Part shown: piece after piece, positions 49,296-59,600 of the stretch | How positions within the stretch are numbered: the stretch's first letter is position 1 | Layout of the letters: each line of letters begins with the position of its first letter | DNA from: Paenibacillus sp. FSL R10-2734 | GTDB taxonomy: Bacteria > Bacillota > Bacilli > Paenibacillales > Paenibacillaceae | Length of the DNA stretch: 64,000 nt | Reading direction: 5' to 3' | Assembly: GCF_037963865.1 (NCBI RefSeq) | Contig: NZ_CP150170.1 | Location: 2,356,001 to 2,420,000, forward strand | The notes under the pieces: model-generated | What the model was told of the DNA's origin: nothing | Seen by the model: the letters and a program-made list of their open reading frames with translations, nothing else | Database searches by the model: none | Position numbers and translations under genes: made by a program

Positions 49296-49392
49296 GGATT
49301 GTTACTGTGTAAACAGGCAAAACCTAAACTGATGGTAAAATGACAGACTCCTGTGGAGTTTGCTTTACCTTGAGTTTAGGTTTTTTTTGTTA
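49296..49392 (+). promoter_or_regulatory. LicT-type RAT and overlapping terminator before the GH1 pair
   Basis: The ribonucleic antiterminator GGATTGTTACTG...CAGGCAAAACC at 49296-49325 matches the BglG/LicT/SacY target. Its 3' end overlaps the terminator stem AACCTAAACT / AGTTTAGGTT, which ends in TTTTTT near 49390. Antiterminator protein bound to the RAT would allow readthrough into the glucosidase genes. Confidence 0.93.
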
Positions 49393-49451
49393 TCTGACCT
49401 ATATTCAACAACTATATCATTCTCAATTTATGAAAGAGAGGAAGGAAATAT

Positions 49452-50909
49452 ATGACAACAGCAAAAAAAGGTTTCCCCGAAAACTTCTTATGGGGAGGAG
49501 CGACAGCTGCAAATCAGCTTGAGGGAGGATACAATCTTGGTGGTAAAGGCCTTTCAACAGCAGACATGATTGCTCATGTGCCAAAGGAGCTTCGTAAAGG
49601 TGGACATGCGATGGAGATCACCTCAGAGCGCATTGAAGAGATTTTGTCTGGGGCAATTGAAAAGCTCTTTCCTAAGCGATTCGGCGTTGACTTCTACCAT
49701 CGTTTTAAAGAAGATATCGCGCTGTTTGCAGAAATGGGCTTCAAAGTATTCCGGATGTCCATCCACTGGGCTCGTATCTTCCCGAATGGCTATGATGAGA
49801 CACCGAATGAAGAAGGTTTGAAATTCTACGATGAAGTATTCGATGAGCTTCGTAAATACGGAATTGAGCCGTTAGTGACGCTGTCACACTATGAAACGCC
49901 ACTTGCTCTTACTCAAAAATATAATGGTTGGGCAAGCCGCGAAGTGATTGGGCATTATGTGAAGTATGCGGAAACGGTGTTCAATCGTTATAAAGATAAA
50001 GTTAAGTACTGGCTGACGTTTAACGAAATTAATGTCATGCTGTTTAGCCCATACACCGGTGGCGGTATTCTGATCGATAAGGTAGAGAACAAACTTCAAA
50101 CGGTATATCAGGCGCTGCATCATCAATTTGTGGCCAGTGCGATTGTGACAAAACTTGCCCATGAGATTATCCCAGGCTCCCAGGTGGGTTGTATGCTGGC
50201 TCGTATGGAAACGTATCCTAACAGCTGCAATCCAGAGGATGTTCGCTTGGCGCAATTCGAGAATCAGATTAACCTGTACTTTACGGATATACATGCGCGT
50301 GGTGAATATCCAAATTACATGGCTCGTTACTTTGAAGAGAACAACATCGTTCTGCAAAAAGAAGTAGGCGATGATGAGATTTTGCTGAATAACACGGTTG
50401 ATTTTATTTCTTTCAGCTATTACATGACCGTAACCAAGTCAGCTTCCGCAGATCTGGAGACAACAGCAGGAAACCTTACTGGAGGGGTTAAAAATCCTTA
50501 TCTTGAGGCATCTGACTGGGGCTGGGAGATTGACCCGATCGGTCTGCGTGTAACGTTGAACAACTTCTGGGATCGTTACAATAAACCGCTATTCATCGTT
50601 GAAAATGGTCTGGGCGCATACGATAAGGTGGAAGAAGATGGATCTATCCATGACTCCTACCGGATTGACTATTTGAGTAAACATATCGAACAGATGAAGG
50701 AAGCGATTAAAGATGGTGTGGATTTGATCGGATTCACCAGTTGGGGTCCAATCGATCTTGTCAGTATGTCTACATCAGAAATGTCAAAACGCTACGGCTT
50801 CATATATGTGGATCTGGACGATGAAGGGAACGGAACCCTGGCTCGCTCCAAAAAGGATTCCTTCGAATGGTTCAAGCAGGTCATTGCTTCTAATGGAGAA
50901 GTATTGTAA
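49452..50909 (+). CDS. bglA: 6-phospho-beta-glucosidase (GH1)
   Basis: 485 aa. The N-terminal GH1 signature is FPENFLWGGATAANQLEGG. The acid/base Glu is in LTFNEINVM and the nucleophile in FIVENGLGAYD. The phospho-sugar pocket is shown by Ser/Lys/Tyr in SEMSKRYGFIYVD. It therefore cleaves sugar phosphates delivered by the PTS, in the cytoplasm. ATG 49452 follows GAGAGGAAGG. Its paralogue starts 47 bases after the stop, and both share the RAT control. Confidence 0.92.
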   Translation: MTTAKKGFPENFLWGGATAANQLEGGYNLGGKGLSTADMIAHVPKELRKGGHAMEITSERIEEILSGAIEKLFPKRFGVDFYHRFKEDIALFAEMGFKVFRMSIHWARIFPNGYDETPNEEGLKFYDEVFDELRKYGIEPLVTLSHYETPLALTQKYNGWASREVIGHYVKYAETVFNRYKDKVKYWLTFNEINVMLFSPYTGGGILIDKVENKLQTVYQALHHQFVASAIVTKLAHEIIPGSQVGCMLARMETYPNSCNPEDVRLAQFENQINLYFTDIHARGEYPNYMARYFEENNIVLQKEVGDDEILLNNTVDFISFSYYMTVTKSASADLETTAGNLTGGVKNPYLEASDWGWEIDPIGLRVTLNNFWDRYNKPLFIVENGLGAYDKVEEDGSIHDSYRIDYLSKHIEQMKEAIKDGVDLIGFTSWGPIDLVSMSTSEMSKRYGFIYVDLDDEGNGTLARSKKDSFEWFKQVIASNGEVL

Positions 50910-50956
50910 GTCCGTGAAACGCAAATGATAACTACATCGTGAGAGGATGAACAACA

Positions 50957-52381
50957 ATGAATAAACCATTTCCACAGGATTTCTTATGGGGTGGCGCTGT
51001 AGCTGCCAACCAGCTTGAAGGTGCATACAATGCGGATGGGAAGGGACTATCCGTACAAGATGTTTTGCCACATGGGATTACAAGTCCTAGAACGGACGGG
51101 CCTACACCAGATAACCTGAAGCTCGTAGGGATTGATTTTTACAATCGTTACAAGGAAGACGTTAAGCTGTTTGCTGAAATGGGCTTTAAAGTATTCCGTA
51201 CGTCCATCGCTTGGTCTCGCATTTTCCCTAAGGGGGATGAACTGGAACCGAACGAAAAGGGTTTACAGTTCTATGATGATCTTTTTGATGAATGCCATAA
51301 GTACGGGATAGAACCACTGGTAACCATCTCTCATTATGAGACTCCACTGCATTTGTCCAAGACCTATAACGGCTGGGTGAATCGTAAAATGATCGGTTTC
51401 TACGAACAGTATGTGAGAACATTGTTCAATCGTTATAAAGGGAAAGTAAAGTACTGGCTTACGTTTAACGAGATTAACTCTATTTTAGAAGAGCCTTTTA
51501 TGAGCGGTGGGATCTTTACGCCAAAAAATGAGCTTTCAAAGCAGGATCTTTACCAAGCCATTCACCATGAATTGGTTGCAAGTGCACTTGCTGTGAAGCT
51601 TGGCCACGAAATTATGCCAGAAGCGAAAATTGGCTGTATGGTGCTTAGTATGCCAACGTACCCGCTCACACCAAATCCCGACGATATAGTAAAAGCGATG
51701 CATGCTGAACAGCGCAATGATTTGTTCGCTGATATTCATGCCCGCGGATACTATCCGAAATATATGGATCGCTACTTCAAAGCGAACAATATCAACATTC
51801 ACTTTGCAGATGGCGATGCTGAAATATTGAAGCATACAGTAGACTTTATCTCGTTTAGTTACTATGTAAGTATTTGTGAGACGGCAGATCCAAACAAAGG
51901 CAGCAAAGGAAAAGGAAACTTATTTGCCGGTGTAGAAAATCCTTATCTTAAAGCAAGCGAATGGGGCTGGCAGATCGATCCTCAAGGACTTCGTGTGACG
52001 CTTAACAAGTACTATGATCGTTATCAAAAACCACTCTTTATCGTTGAAAATGGTCTGGGTGCATTGGATGAGCTCGTTACAGACGAGAATGGGAATAAAA
52101 CCGTCATCGATGATTACCGGATACAATATCTGAATGATCATTTGGTTGAGATAGGGAAAGCTATCGAAGATGGTGTTGAAGTGATGGGTTTTACAGCCTG
52201 GGGCTGCATTGATCTTGTTAGTGCATCGACGGCGGAGATGAAAAAACGTTACGGATTTATTTACGTAGACCGCAATAATGATGGAACAGGAAGTCTTGAG
52301 CGTTATAAGAAAAAATCATTTGAATGGTACAAAGAGGTTATCGCAACAAACGGAACAAGTCTCACAGAGTCGAATTCCTGA
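50957..52381 (+). CDS. 6-phospho-beta-glucosidase (GH1), paralogue
   Basis: 474 aa, clearly related to the gene just upstream along its whole length. FPQDFLWGGAVAANQLEGAY, acid/base LTFNEINSI, nucleophile FIVENGLGALD, phosphate pocket AEMKKRYGFIYVD. ATG 50957 has GAGAGGATG upstream. The pair probably arose by tandem duplication and may differ in aglycone preference. Confidence 0.92.
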   Translation: MNKPFPQDFLWGGAVAANQLEGAYNADGKGLSVQDVLPHGITSPRTDGPTPDNLKLVGIDFYNRYKEDVKLFAEMGFKVFRTSIAWSRIFPKGDELEPNEKGLQFYDDLFDECHKYGIEPLVTISHYETPLHLSKTYNGWVNRKMIGFYEQYVRTLFNRYKGKVKYWLTFNEINSILEEPFMSGGIFTPKNELSKQDLYQAIHHELVASALAVKLGHEIMPEAKIGCMVLSMPTYPLTPNPDDIVKAMHAEQRNDLFADIHARGYYPKYMDRYFKANNINIHFADGDAEILKHTVDFISFSYYVSICETADPNKGSKGKGNLFAGVENPYLKASEWGWQIDPQGLRVTLNKYYDRYQKPLFIVENGLGALDELVTDENGNKTVIDDYRIQYLNDHLVEIGKAIEDGVEVMGFTAWGCIDLVSASTAEMKKRYGFIYVDRNNDGTGSLERYKKKSFEWYKEVIATNGTSLTESNS

Positions 52382-52404
52382 AAAATAGTGTAATCCAGCA
52401 ATCG

Positions 52405-52455
52405 GTAAAGCGCTTTCACTAAATCGTTGTCATACGGATACCTGTGTGGTATAAT
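52405..52455 (+). promoter_or_regulatory. cre site and promoter of the licT-like gene
   Basis: GTAAAGCGCTTTCA at 52405-52418 matches the CcpA cre consensus (TGAAAGCGCTTTCA) except for its first two bases. Eight bases on is TTGTCA (52427-52432), then a 17-base spacer and TATAAT (52450-52455). Carbon catabolite control is therefore likely. Confidence 0.8.
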
Positions 52456-52477
52456 TGACCCATAGCTAATTAGTACT

Positions 52478-52549
52478 GGATTGTTACTGTTAAATCAGGC
52501 AAAACCAGAAGCGGGGTTTAATCCTGCTTTGGTTTTGCCTTTCTATTTT
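52478..52549 (+). promoter_or_regulatory. RAT and terminator before the licT-like gene
   Basis: GGATTGTTACTG...TCAGGCAAAACC at 52478-52507 is a second RAT. Its 3' part is in the terminator GGCAAAACCAGAAGC / GCTTTGGTTTTGCC, followed by TTTCTATTTTA. The antiterminator gene is thus under its own control. Confidence 0.92.
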
Positions 52550-52577
52550 ATATGCCATGCTAAGGTGATGTGATGAC

Positions 52578-53429
52578 ATGAAAATTGAGAAGGTGCTGAA
52601 CAATAATGTAGTTACCGTGATTGATCCAGGAGGAGACGAACGGGTCGTCATGGGACGAGGAATAGCTTTCAAGAAACATTCGGGCGATTTAATTGATGAT
52701 AGCTTGATTGAAAAAGTGTTTTCGCTTGAAAGTAAGGAAGTGTCGCAAAAGCTGAAGATGCTCCTATCGGATATCCCGGTTGAATATGTAGAATGCTCGG
52801 ATGAAATCATACGCTATGCAGAAACCATGCTAAGTGAGAAGCTTCATGAAAGCATATACATTTCGCTAACGGATCATATTCATTTCGCTATAGATCGGCA
52901 CCGGCAAGGCATGCAGCTGAGAAATGCGCTGCTGTGGGAAATTAAACGCATGTACCGAAAAGAATATGCGATCGGCATCAAAGCACTGTCCATTATTGAA
53001 GAAACGCTAGGTGTTCTTTTGCCAGAAGACGAATGCGCATTCATTACAATGCATATCGTAAACGCACGAATGAATGGTGAGATGAGAGAGACCGTTAGTA
53101 TTACCAATATTGTTAAGGATATCTTAAACATTGTACGTCGAAGCTTTGTAATCGAGCTAGATGAGGATTCATTAAGCTACTACAGATTTTTGACACATCT
53201 CAAGTATTTTGCTCAGCGTGTGGTGCAAGGCACGGAGATTAAAGGCAAAGAGGAAGATAATTCCCTTTATGATTTGGTAGCTAAGCAATATCTTAATGCT
53301 AGTGCTTGTGTAATGAAGATTAGTGACTATACGCGCAAAATTTATGGAAGAATCTTATCCAAGGAAGAACTGCTATATTTAACGATTCACATTGAACGGA
53401 TCGTGAGAAACGAACAAACAGTTGAATAG
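52578..53429 (+). CDS. licT: BglG/LicT-family transcriptional antiterminator
   Basis: 283 aa. The RNA-binding CAT domain (about residues 1-55, MKIEKVLNNNVVTVIDPGGD, MGRGIAFKKHSGD) is followed by PRD1 (about 70-165) and PRD2 (about 175-280). PRD histidines visible are DHIHFAIDR, MHIVNAR and TIHIERI; these are PTS phosphorylation sites in the family. It would bind the three RAT sites at 49.3, 52.5 and 53.4 kb. ATG 52578 is preceded by AAGGTGATGTGATG. Confidence 0.94.
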   Translation: MKIEKVLNNNVVTVIDPGGDERVVMGRGIAFKKHSGDLIDDSLIEKVFSLESKEVSQKLKMLLSDIPVEYVECSDEIIRYAETMLSEKLHESIYISLTDHIHFAIDRHRQGMQLRNALLWEIKRMYRKEYAIGIKALSIIEETLGVLLPEDECAFITMHIVNARMNGEMRETVSITNIVKDILNIVRRSFVIELDEDSLSYYRFLTHLKYFAQRVVQGTEIKGKEEDNSLYDLVAKQYLNASACVMKISDYTRKIYGRILSKEELLYLTIHIERIVRNEQTVE

Positions 53430-53433
53430 TTTA

Positions 53434-53523
53434 GGATTGTTACTATATTAGGCAAAACCTAAACATTGAATCATGATGATAAGCTCTTTGCTTTGTCATG
53501 ATTCAGTGTTTAGGTTTTTTGTT
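53434..53523 (+). promoter_or_regulatory. Third RAT and terminator, before the PTS gene
   Basis: GGATTGTTACT-ATATT-AGGCAAAACC at 53434-53460 is a RAT with a loop three bases shorter than the other two. Then comes a long terminator, AAAACCTAAACA-TGAATCATGA / TCATGATTCA-TGTTTAGGTTTT, with TTTTTT to 53522. Confidence 0.9.
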
Positions 53524-53557
53524 TCTTTTGATAACACCGAAGAAGGAGTGAACCATC

Positions 53558-55480
53558 ATGGATCAACAACAATTGTCCAAAGATATACTAAAGCTGGTTG
53601 GGGGCGAGGAGAACATTGACCAAGTAACCCACTGTATGACAAGACTTAGATTTAACCTGAACGATAACAATAAAGCTGATAAAAAAACACTGCAAAATAC
53701 ACCGGGTGTTATGGGTGTCACGATTAACGGCGGACAGTTCCAAGTCATCATCGGGAATGATGTACCTAAAGTATACAATGCGCTAGTAGGCAATATGAGC
53801 AAATCTCCGGATGGAGGTACTACCAAGTCCGAAGTAGCTAAAGAAAAGAAAAACCCACTGAGTGCATTGTTCGATTTCATCTCCGGGGTATTTACACCGA
53901 TCCTTCCAGCGATTACTGGAGCGGGAATGATCAAAGGGATTATTGCTCTGTTGGTAACGCTGGGCTGGATGAGTGATAAAGGTTCTAGTTATCAAATTTT
54001 ATCTGCAATTGGTGATGGGGCGTTTTACTTCCTGCCGATTATACTAGCGATCAGTACAGCACGCAAGCTAGGAAGCAATATGTTTATCGGTGCAGCCATT
54101 GGTGCCGCGATACTTCATCCGACAATTACCACGCTTCTTGGAACAGGGGATAAGGTTACCTTTGCGGGTCTTCCGGTTATAGCCGCAACTTATGCATCCT
54201 CGGTTATTCCGATCTTGATTGCAGTATGGCTCGCTTCATACGTAGAAAAAGCGGTCGACAAGATTACTCATGCTTCTTTGAAATTGATTGTTGTACCAAC
54301 GGTTACTTTGCTCGTTATCGTACCGTTGACGCTTATTGCAGTTGGACCACTTGGAGTAATTCTTGGTAACGCCTTGACTGATGGCTTCTCATGGTTATTT
54401 GATAATACAGGTCTGTTTGCAGGACTCATCATCGGTGGTACATTCTCGTTGCTCATTATTACGGGTATGCACTATGCACTCGTACCAGTTATGATCGGCT
54501 CGATGGCTACACTCGGTTATGACTATCTTATTCCAATGATGATGGTTGCGAACTTTGCCCAAGCGGGGAGTGCACTAGGTGTATCCCTCAGATCTAAAGT
54601 GAAACAAACTAAATCCTTAGCTATGTCTACCAGTATAACCGCTTTTATGGGGATTACTGAGCCAGCGATGTATGGGGTAAATATGCGTTACAAAAAACCA
54701 TTTATCGCTGCTCTGATCGGTAGTGGTGTCGGCGGTGCGTTTATGAGCTTGTTCCACACGAAAGCTTATGTTATGGGTGGTCTGGCTGGAATTCCCGGAA
54801 TTCCTATGATATTGGGCGGAACCGCTGTATATGCCTTTATCGGATTCGTTATTGCAATTGCGGTAGCAGCAGGATTAACTTACATTTTGGGTTTTGAAGA
54901 AGGGTCTGCAGCAGCAGTTGAAACAGCAGTTAAAACAGCACAAACACCTCAAACAACTCAAGTGCAACAGGTTCCAGCGGCACAGGTGAATAAAGCTAAT
55001 GAAGCGAATGAAGAAGCAAAACCGCAAGATCAGGAAGTTTTTAGCCCGATTACTGGTGAAGTAAAGCTGCTCAGTGAAGTCAATGATCCAGCTTTTGCAG
55101 AAGAAATTATGGGCAAAGGGTTTGCTATTCAACCTACTGAAGGTCGGGTAGTGTCTCCGATCAATGGAACAGTCTTTTCACTCTCTAAGAGCGGTCATGC
55201 GATCGGGCTGGTAAGTGATGCTGGTGCGGAAATGTTGATTCATATCGGGATCGATACTGTGAAGCTGAAAGGACAATTCTTTTCGCCAAAAGTACAAGCT
55301 GGCACCAAAGTGTCTGTAGGGGATCTGCTGATGGAATTTGATCGTGTCGAGATCGAAAAGGCTGGATATGATACGATTACTCCCGTCATCGTCACGAATA
55401 TGTACCAATATGATTCCATTAAGTCGGCTGGAAAAACAAACGTTAAAGAATCCGAATTGATCTATACGGCAAAAGCCTAG
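53558..55480 (+). CDS. bglP: PTS beta-glucoside permease EIIBCA
   Basis: 640 aa, fused domains in the order B-C-A. EIIB has the phospho-cysteine in VTHCMTRLRF (about residue 27). EIIC (about 105-455) has about ten spans with GAGMIKGIIALLVTLGW and GITEPAMYGVN. EIIA (about 495-640) has the active His in MLIHIGIDTVKLKGQFF. It imports and phosphorylates aryl-beta-glucosides or cellobiose and delivers them to the GH1 enzymes. It also phosphorylates and controls LicT in the absence of substrate. ATG 53558 lies behind AGAAGGAGTG. Confidence 0.95.
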   Translation: MDQQQLSKDILKLVGGEENIDQVTHCMTRLRFNLNDNNKADKKTLQNTPGVMGVTINGGQFQVIIGNDVPKVYNALVGNMSKSPDGGTTKSEVAKEKKNPLSALFDFISGVFTPILPAITGAGMIKGIIALLVTLGWMSDKGSSYQILSAIGDGAFYFLPIILAISTARKLGSNMFIGAAIGAAILHPTITTLLGTGDKVTFAGLPVIAATYASSVIPILIAVWLASYVEKAVDKITHASLKLIVVPTVTLLVIVPLTLIAVGPLGVILGNALTDGFSWLFDNTGLFAGLIIGGTFSLLIITGMHYALVPVMIGSMATLGYDYLIPMMMVANFAQAGSALGVSLRSKVKQTKSLAMSTSITAFMGITEPAMYGVNMRYKKPFIAALIGSGVGGAFMSLFHTKAYVMGGLAGIPGIPMILGGTAVYAFIGFVIAIAVAAGLTYILGFEEGSAAAVETAVKTAQTPQTTQVQQVPAAQVNKANEANEEAKPQDQEVFSPITGEVKLLSEVNDPAFAEEIMGKGFAIQPTEGRVVSPINGTVFSLSKSGHAIGLVSDAGAEMLIHIGIDTVKLKGQFFSPKVQAGTKVSVGDLLMEFDRVEIEKAGYDTITPVIVTNMYQYDSIKSAGKTNVKESELIYTAKA

Positions 55481-55525
55481 TAAATTAACATAGGATTCAT
55501 TCAATGATTGAATAAAGAATAAAAC

Positions 55526-55560
55526 AAAGGATCTCGGGTTAATTTCCGTGGTCCTTTTTT
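55526..55560 (+). terminator. Terminator after the PTS gene
   Basis: AAGGATCTCGG pairs with CCGTGGTCCTT, followed by TTTT. Confidence 0.8.
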
Positions 55561-55619
55561 GTATAAGGTGATGAATGCGAATTGGAATTGAAAGCGGCTG
55601 ACATGGAGAAGTATCTAGC

Positions 55620-55940
55620 GTACGTAAGGCTTGTCTTCATTAGGTATTGCAAAAATACAGTGAAATGGGAATTAGAACGATTACCGTGGATATATATCTA
55701 GTGTTCAGTGGACGAATTGCATTTATTGGTACCGATGCTTATAAAGCAGGACTCAATATGGGGAATCTCATGATTAAGCTGCTTGGTGGTCAGGGTAGTA
55801 TCGTCTTAAGTGTTCTTAACTTAGATCAGGAGAACCAGGGTTCGCGGGTTTGAAGATGTAATCGCGAAACATCCGGGACTGCAAATTGTAGGAAAGAAAA
55901 AGGGTTACATTGACGATCAACAGCGGCTAAACGATTGAAA
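55620..55940 (+). pseudogene. Decayed periplasmic sugar-binding protein fragment
   Basis: One frame (from about 55647) reads MGIRTITVDIYLVFSGRIAF, IGTDAYKAGLNMGNLMIKLL, GGQGSIVLSVLNLDQEN. The next frame, from about 55838, continues RVRGFEDVIAKHPGLQIVGK then KKGYIDDQQRLND. This is the centre of a ribose/xylose-type (Peripla_BP_4) binding protein broken by a frameshift and lacking both ends. No start or SD. Confidence 0.75.
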
Positions 55941-56090
55941 AGATAATAAAATCTGTTCGGTGAGTTTGCAATCAAGAAATTGTATGATACGGAAATAGGC
56001 AAGCAGGTAGAGGAGATAGAGATACTGAGTACCTACATAATTAACAAAGCAAATCTTAATTAAGAAACGGGAATAATAATAGAAATAGAT

Positions 56091-56138
56091 ACTCCTTTTC
56101 AGTGCTTGTCTAATCACAAGTTCTGGAAAGGAGTTTTT
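56091..56138 (+). terminator. Orphan terminator in the decayed region
   Basis: ACTCCTTTTCAG (56091-56102) pairs with CTGGAAAGGAGT (56123-56134), then TTTT. No intact gene precedes it; it probably served the lost gene. Confidence 0.75.
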
Positions 56139-56214
56139 AGCATGAGCTAGAATTACAAAAATTCAAGACAGAGGGAGTGAGTGAACAGACATAAATAAAC
56201 TATGAGCAGCATGG

Positions 56215-56472
56215 AAACCTGCAAAAGTACATCTTTTATTGATAGAAGGATGGCTGAATGATGAATTCCTGCAAATCTGCAGAAATTCTTGCTCCAAGAG
56301 TAGCTTTCGAGCCAAAAGTGAGGATATTCCTACGCATTTGCAGCTTTTGGACTTAAGGAAGATGATATCTGTACAAAAAGATGTATATCTGCAGGATTTC
56401 TCTAGTCTAGCGAGGGGGTAAGGGGATAACATTTTCATTCTGGGATGTGAGCCGAGGGTCATCAGAGTTTTT
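56215..56472 (+). repeat. Dispersed repeat, copy B (first copy at 6403-6680)
   Basis: Same ordered blocks as copy A (CCTGC-AATCTGCAG, AGCCA-AAGTGAGGA, TTTTGGACTT, TGCAGG, GAGCCGAGGGTCAT) over 258 bases. The CTGCAG palindromes recur within it. It lies in the gap before the GH2 gene, and the minus-strand open frame there is not shared by copy A. Confidence 0.8.
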
Positions 56473-56664
56473 ATTACCTTTATAGAAGCAGTTTTGATAA
56501 TTGATAGTTTGCGTTTCATGTGTTGAAACAATCAAGAACTTATCGAAGGATGTAAGGTCCAAATGCCCTATGAAGTGCAGGATTGATGAATTGTTTGCTT
56601 AAAGAGTGCAGTGCTACGATAAACGTAGGCTTAGAGTGTTGTGTAAGACAAGGAGGTATGATGC

Positions 56665-59600
56665 ATGTCATCGATACGAACTACAATGGAGAGCTCACAG
56701 GGGAGAAATCCTTTCGCCGAAATTGCGTTTCGCGAGCATCCTATTGCGAAAGACGGCATGATAGAAATCCATCCACGAGAATGGGAGCAGAAGTTATTTC
56801 GTCAGAGTGATTCCTCAGTCGAGTGTGCAATCGAACCAAGCTTCGATGAACGAATGGAATGGTTCAGGCTTGAGCTAGCCAAGCTTCGTGAGCAATATCG
56901 TCCCTATCTTCGGTCGCTGTCACCGCCACCTGCTTTTCGACGTCAACGACTTGAATTGTCTAGCTTTGATTTTCGTTATGCGGAGGAACGTAGTGGTGAA
57001 TTCTCTCGCGTGCTACAGGGGGAAGGAGAGTGGGAACAGATAACCGTTCCCGACTTCCGTGGGCCGACGAAGGAGGATGGCCGATGGACGGGTTACTACC
57101 GAACAACTTTTAGCTATTCAAAGCCATCAATAGGTCGCAAAGTGTACCTTATGTTTAAGGGAGTCGACTACGAAGCGGCAGTATATATGAATGGTAAATG
57201 TGTAGGTATGCATGAAGGAATGTTTGCACCCTTCGAATTCGATATTACTTCAATGCTCGAGGAGACGAATGTGCTGGTCGTTGAGGTGAAGAACGATTAT
57301 CCGATGATGGGGGTCAACGGGACACGGCTAGATGGGGACAAGATGTACGCGGCTACGGGCCCTGGGTGGGACGATCCGGAGTACGGATGGCATCATTGTC
57401 CCCCCGGCGCGGGGATTTACAACCGAGTATTCCTGGAGGAAAGAGCCGAACTATTCGTCGATGATATCTTCGTGAAACCGAACCTTGATGCAGGTGCGTT
57501 TGAACTGTGGGTCGATGTGACGAATACAAAGGCGGAGTTAATTGAAGAGCTAGAGTTGAAGGTTGACGTGTTCGTGGAAAACTTCGATGGGGAGGGGCTG
57601 CCAGATATCCATTTCCCCATTCAGTATGCAGGTCCTGGTAGCAATAACTATCGATATAACATTGATTTCGCTGCTGCCCGCTTATGGGAGCCCGAGGATC
57701 CATGCATGTATCGGGTTCGAGTGAGTCTATGGCACGAGGGTGAAGTCTTGGATGTGAAGGACCGATGCTTCGGTATGAGATCCTTCCGTATGGACGAATC
57801 TACCGAACCTAAAGGCTCTCTCTATCTGAATAATCGTCCGATCATCCTGCGAGGCGCGAATGAGATGGGACATCTTCAACAATGTGTGATGCAAGGAAAT
57901 GAAGAGCAACTGATCGATGATATTCTGATCGCGAAGCTGGCGAATATGAACTACTATCGGATCACCCAGCGTCCGGTACAGGAAGAAATCTATGACATGA
58001 TGGATCGTCTTGGCATGATGAATCAATGTGACCTACCTGCGTTTAGCTATATTCGTCGAAGTAAGTTCAATGAAGCTGTACGTCAGGCAGGCGAGATGGA
58101 ACGACTTGTCCGCAGCCATCCAAGTGTCATTATGGTGTCACTGATCAATGAACCATCGCGTGCATCGAAGCGTGGGAAGGGGCATCGTCATTTGCACCGG
58201 GATGAGTTGGAAGCGCTCTTTCTATCCGCTCGACAGGCGATCTATATCGAGAATCCTGATCGTGTTGTGAAGAATGTTGAAGGGGATTATGACCCGCCGA
58301 CGGAGATGGGTTTATCTGATTTTCATTGCTATACGATGTGGTATACGAATCATATGATTTCATTCGGTGAGTTTTACAAGGGTGGGATTCCGCCGATTAA
58401 GAAGGGGTGGAAGACGGGGTACGGGGAATACGGATCGGAAGCCTTGGATCATCTAGCGCTGATGCAGGAGCGCTATCCGAAGAAATGGCTGCCTGAACGT
58501 CTGGAGGATCCATGGATGCCAGATGCCATTGTTGGGAGTCAGACCTACTCGCTTCATGGGGATTGGTATCCCGAAGTCGAGCGAATCGAGGATTGGATTG
58601 AGCGGAGCCAGAAGTATCAAGTGTTCGTCACCCGACTTATGACTGATGCTATTCGACGCCGTTCGGATCTTATTGTACAGTCTGCGATCCATCTGCTCAT
58701 TGACGCATGGCCATCAGGTTGGATGAAAACGCTTGTTGGTGTAGATCGGATCCCTAAGCCGGCTTACTTCACCTATCGTGACTCATTAACTCCGCTACGT
58801 GCACACTTGCGAGGAGATGGTTGGCGAGCCTATGCAGGTGAGGCAATCGAGTTAGAGGCATGGTTACTGAACGATACAGCGGTTGACTATAAGGAATTAC
58901 GTGTGGGTGTTACCTTGCGGGATGATACGTGTGATTATGTATCTTATGAGCTAGAAGCGGACATTGCAGCAGTCTATTCGGCGTACGTCGGCACGGTACC
59001 ACTTCTGATGCCGCAGATAGAAGGACGGCAGACGCTACACGCTGACATTTCGCTGTACAGCCAAGATGGAGAACTGCTGAACAGTGAACGCTTTGATATT
59101 GAGGTGTACGGCAAGCCTGTTGACTTTCGTGATGCTACAACTGGACGGTATATTGTCACGCTTGGTGAGGCGGCGGGAGCTTTGATTACTTCTATGGGAA
59201 TACATAGTCGCAAGCATGAAGCGGGTCGATCATTTGATCTTATCGTGCTGTCTTCTATTGAAGATTATGCTCCATACGAGGTGGAGATTGCGGCAGCCAT
59301 TAAGCGGGGAGCGACGGCAATCCTGCTACCAGATGCCGCTAGTAGGGAAGCGGAGTGGCGCATGGCTGAACTCATTGTTCAACAGAAGAAGGTTAGCAAC
59401 TTGTACACGATCGGTTTTGATGAAGATGATCCGCAATTTGAACCATATAACGCGTATGATTTCCAATTTTTCTACAATCGTACAGTCGATCGTATGGAAG
59501 CGCTAACGGCTAGTGGCTGGTATTCAGATTCATTGATTCCGTTGTTATATACCTATGCCAAGCCTACCTCCGATTCCTTATCCGCAGGAGCGCGCAAACG

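Noticed and set aside
52880..53131. Minus-strand frames within the licT and bglP genes
   Set aside because: Antisense shadows without SD or family features.
56163..56531. 122-codon minus-strand frame over repeat copy B
   Set aside because: Not conserved in copy A of the same repeat, so it is not the function of the repeat.
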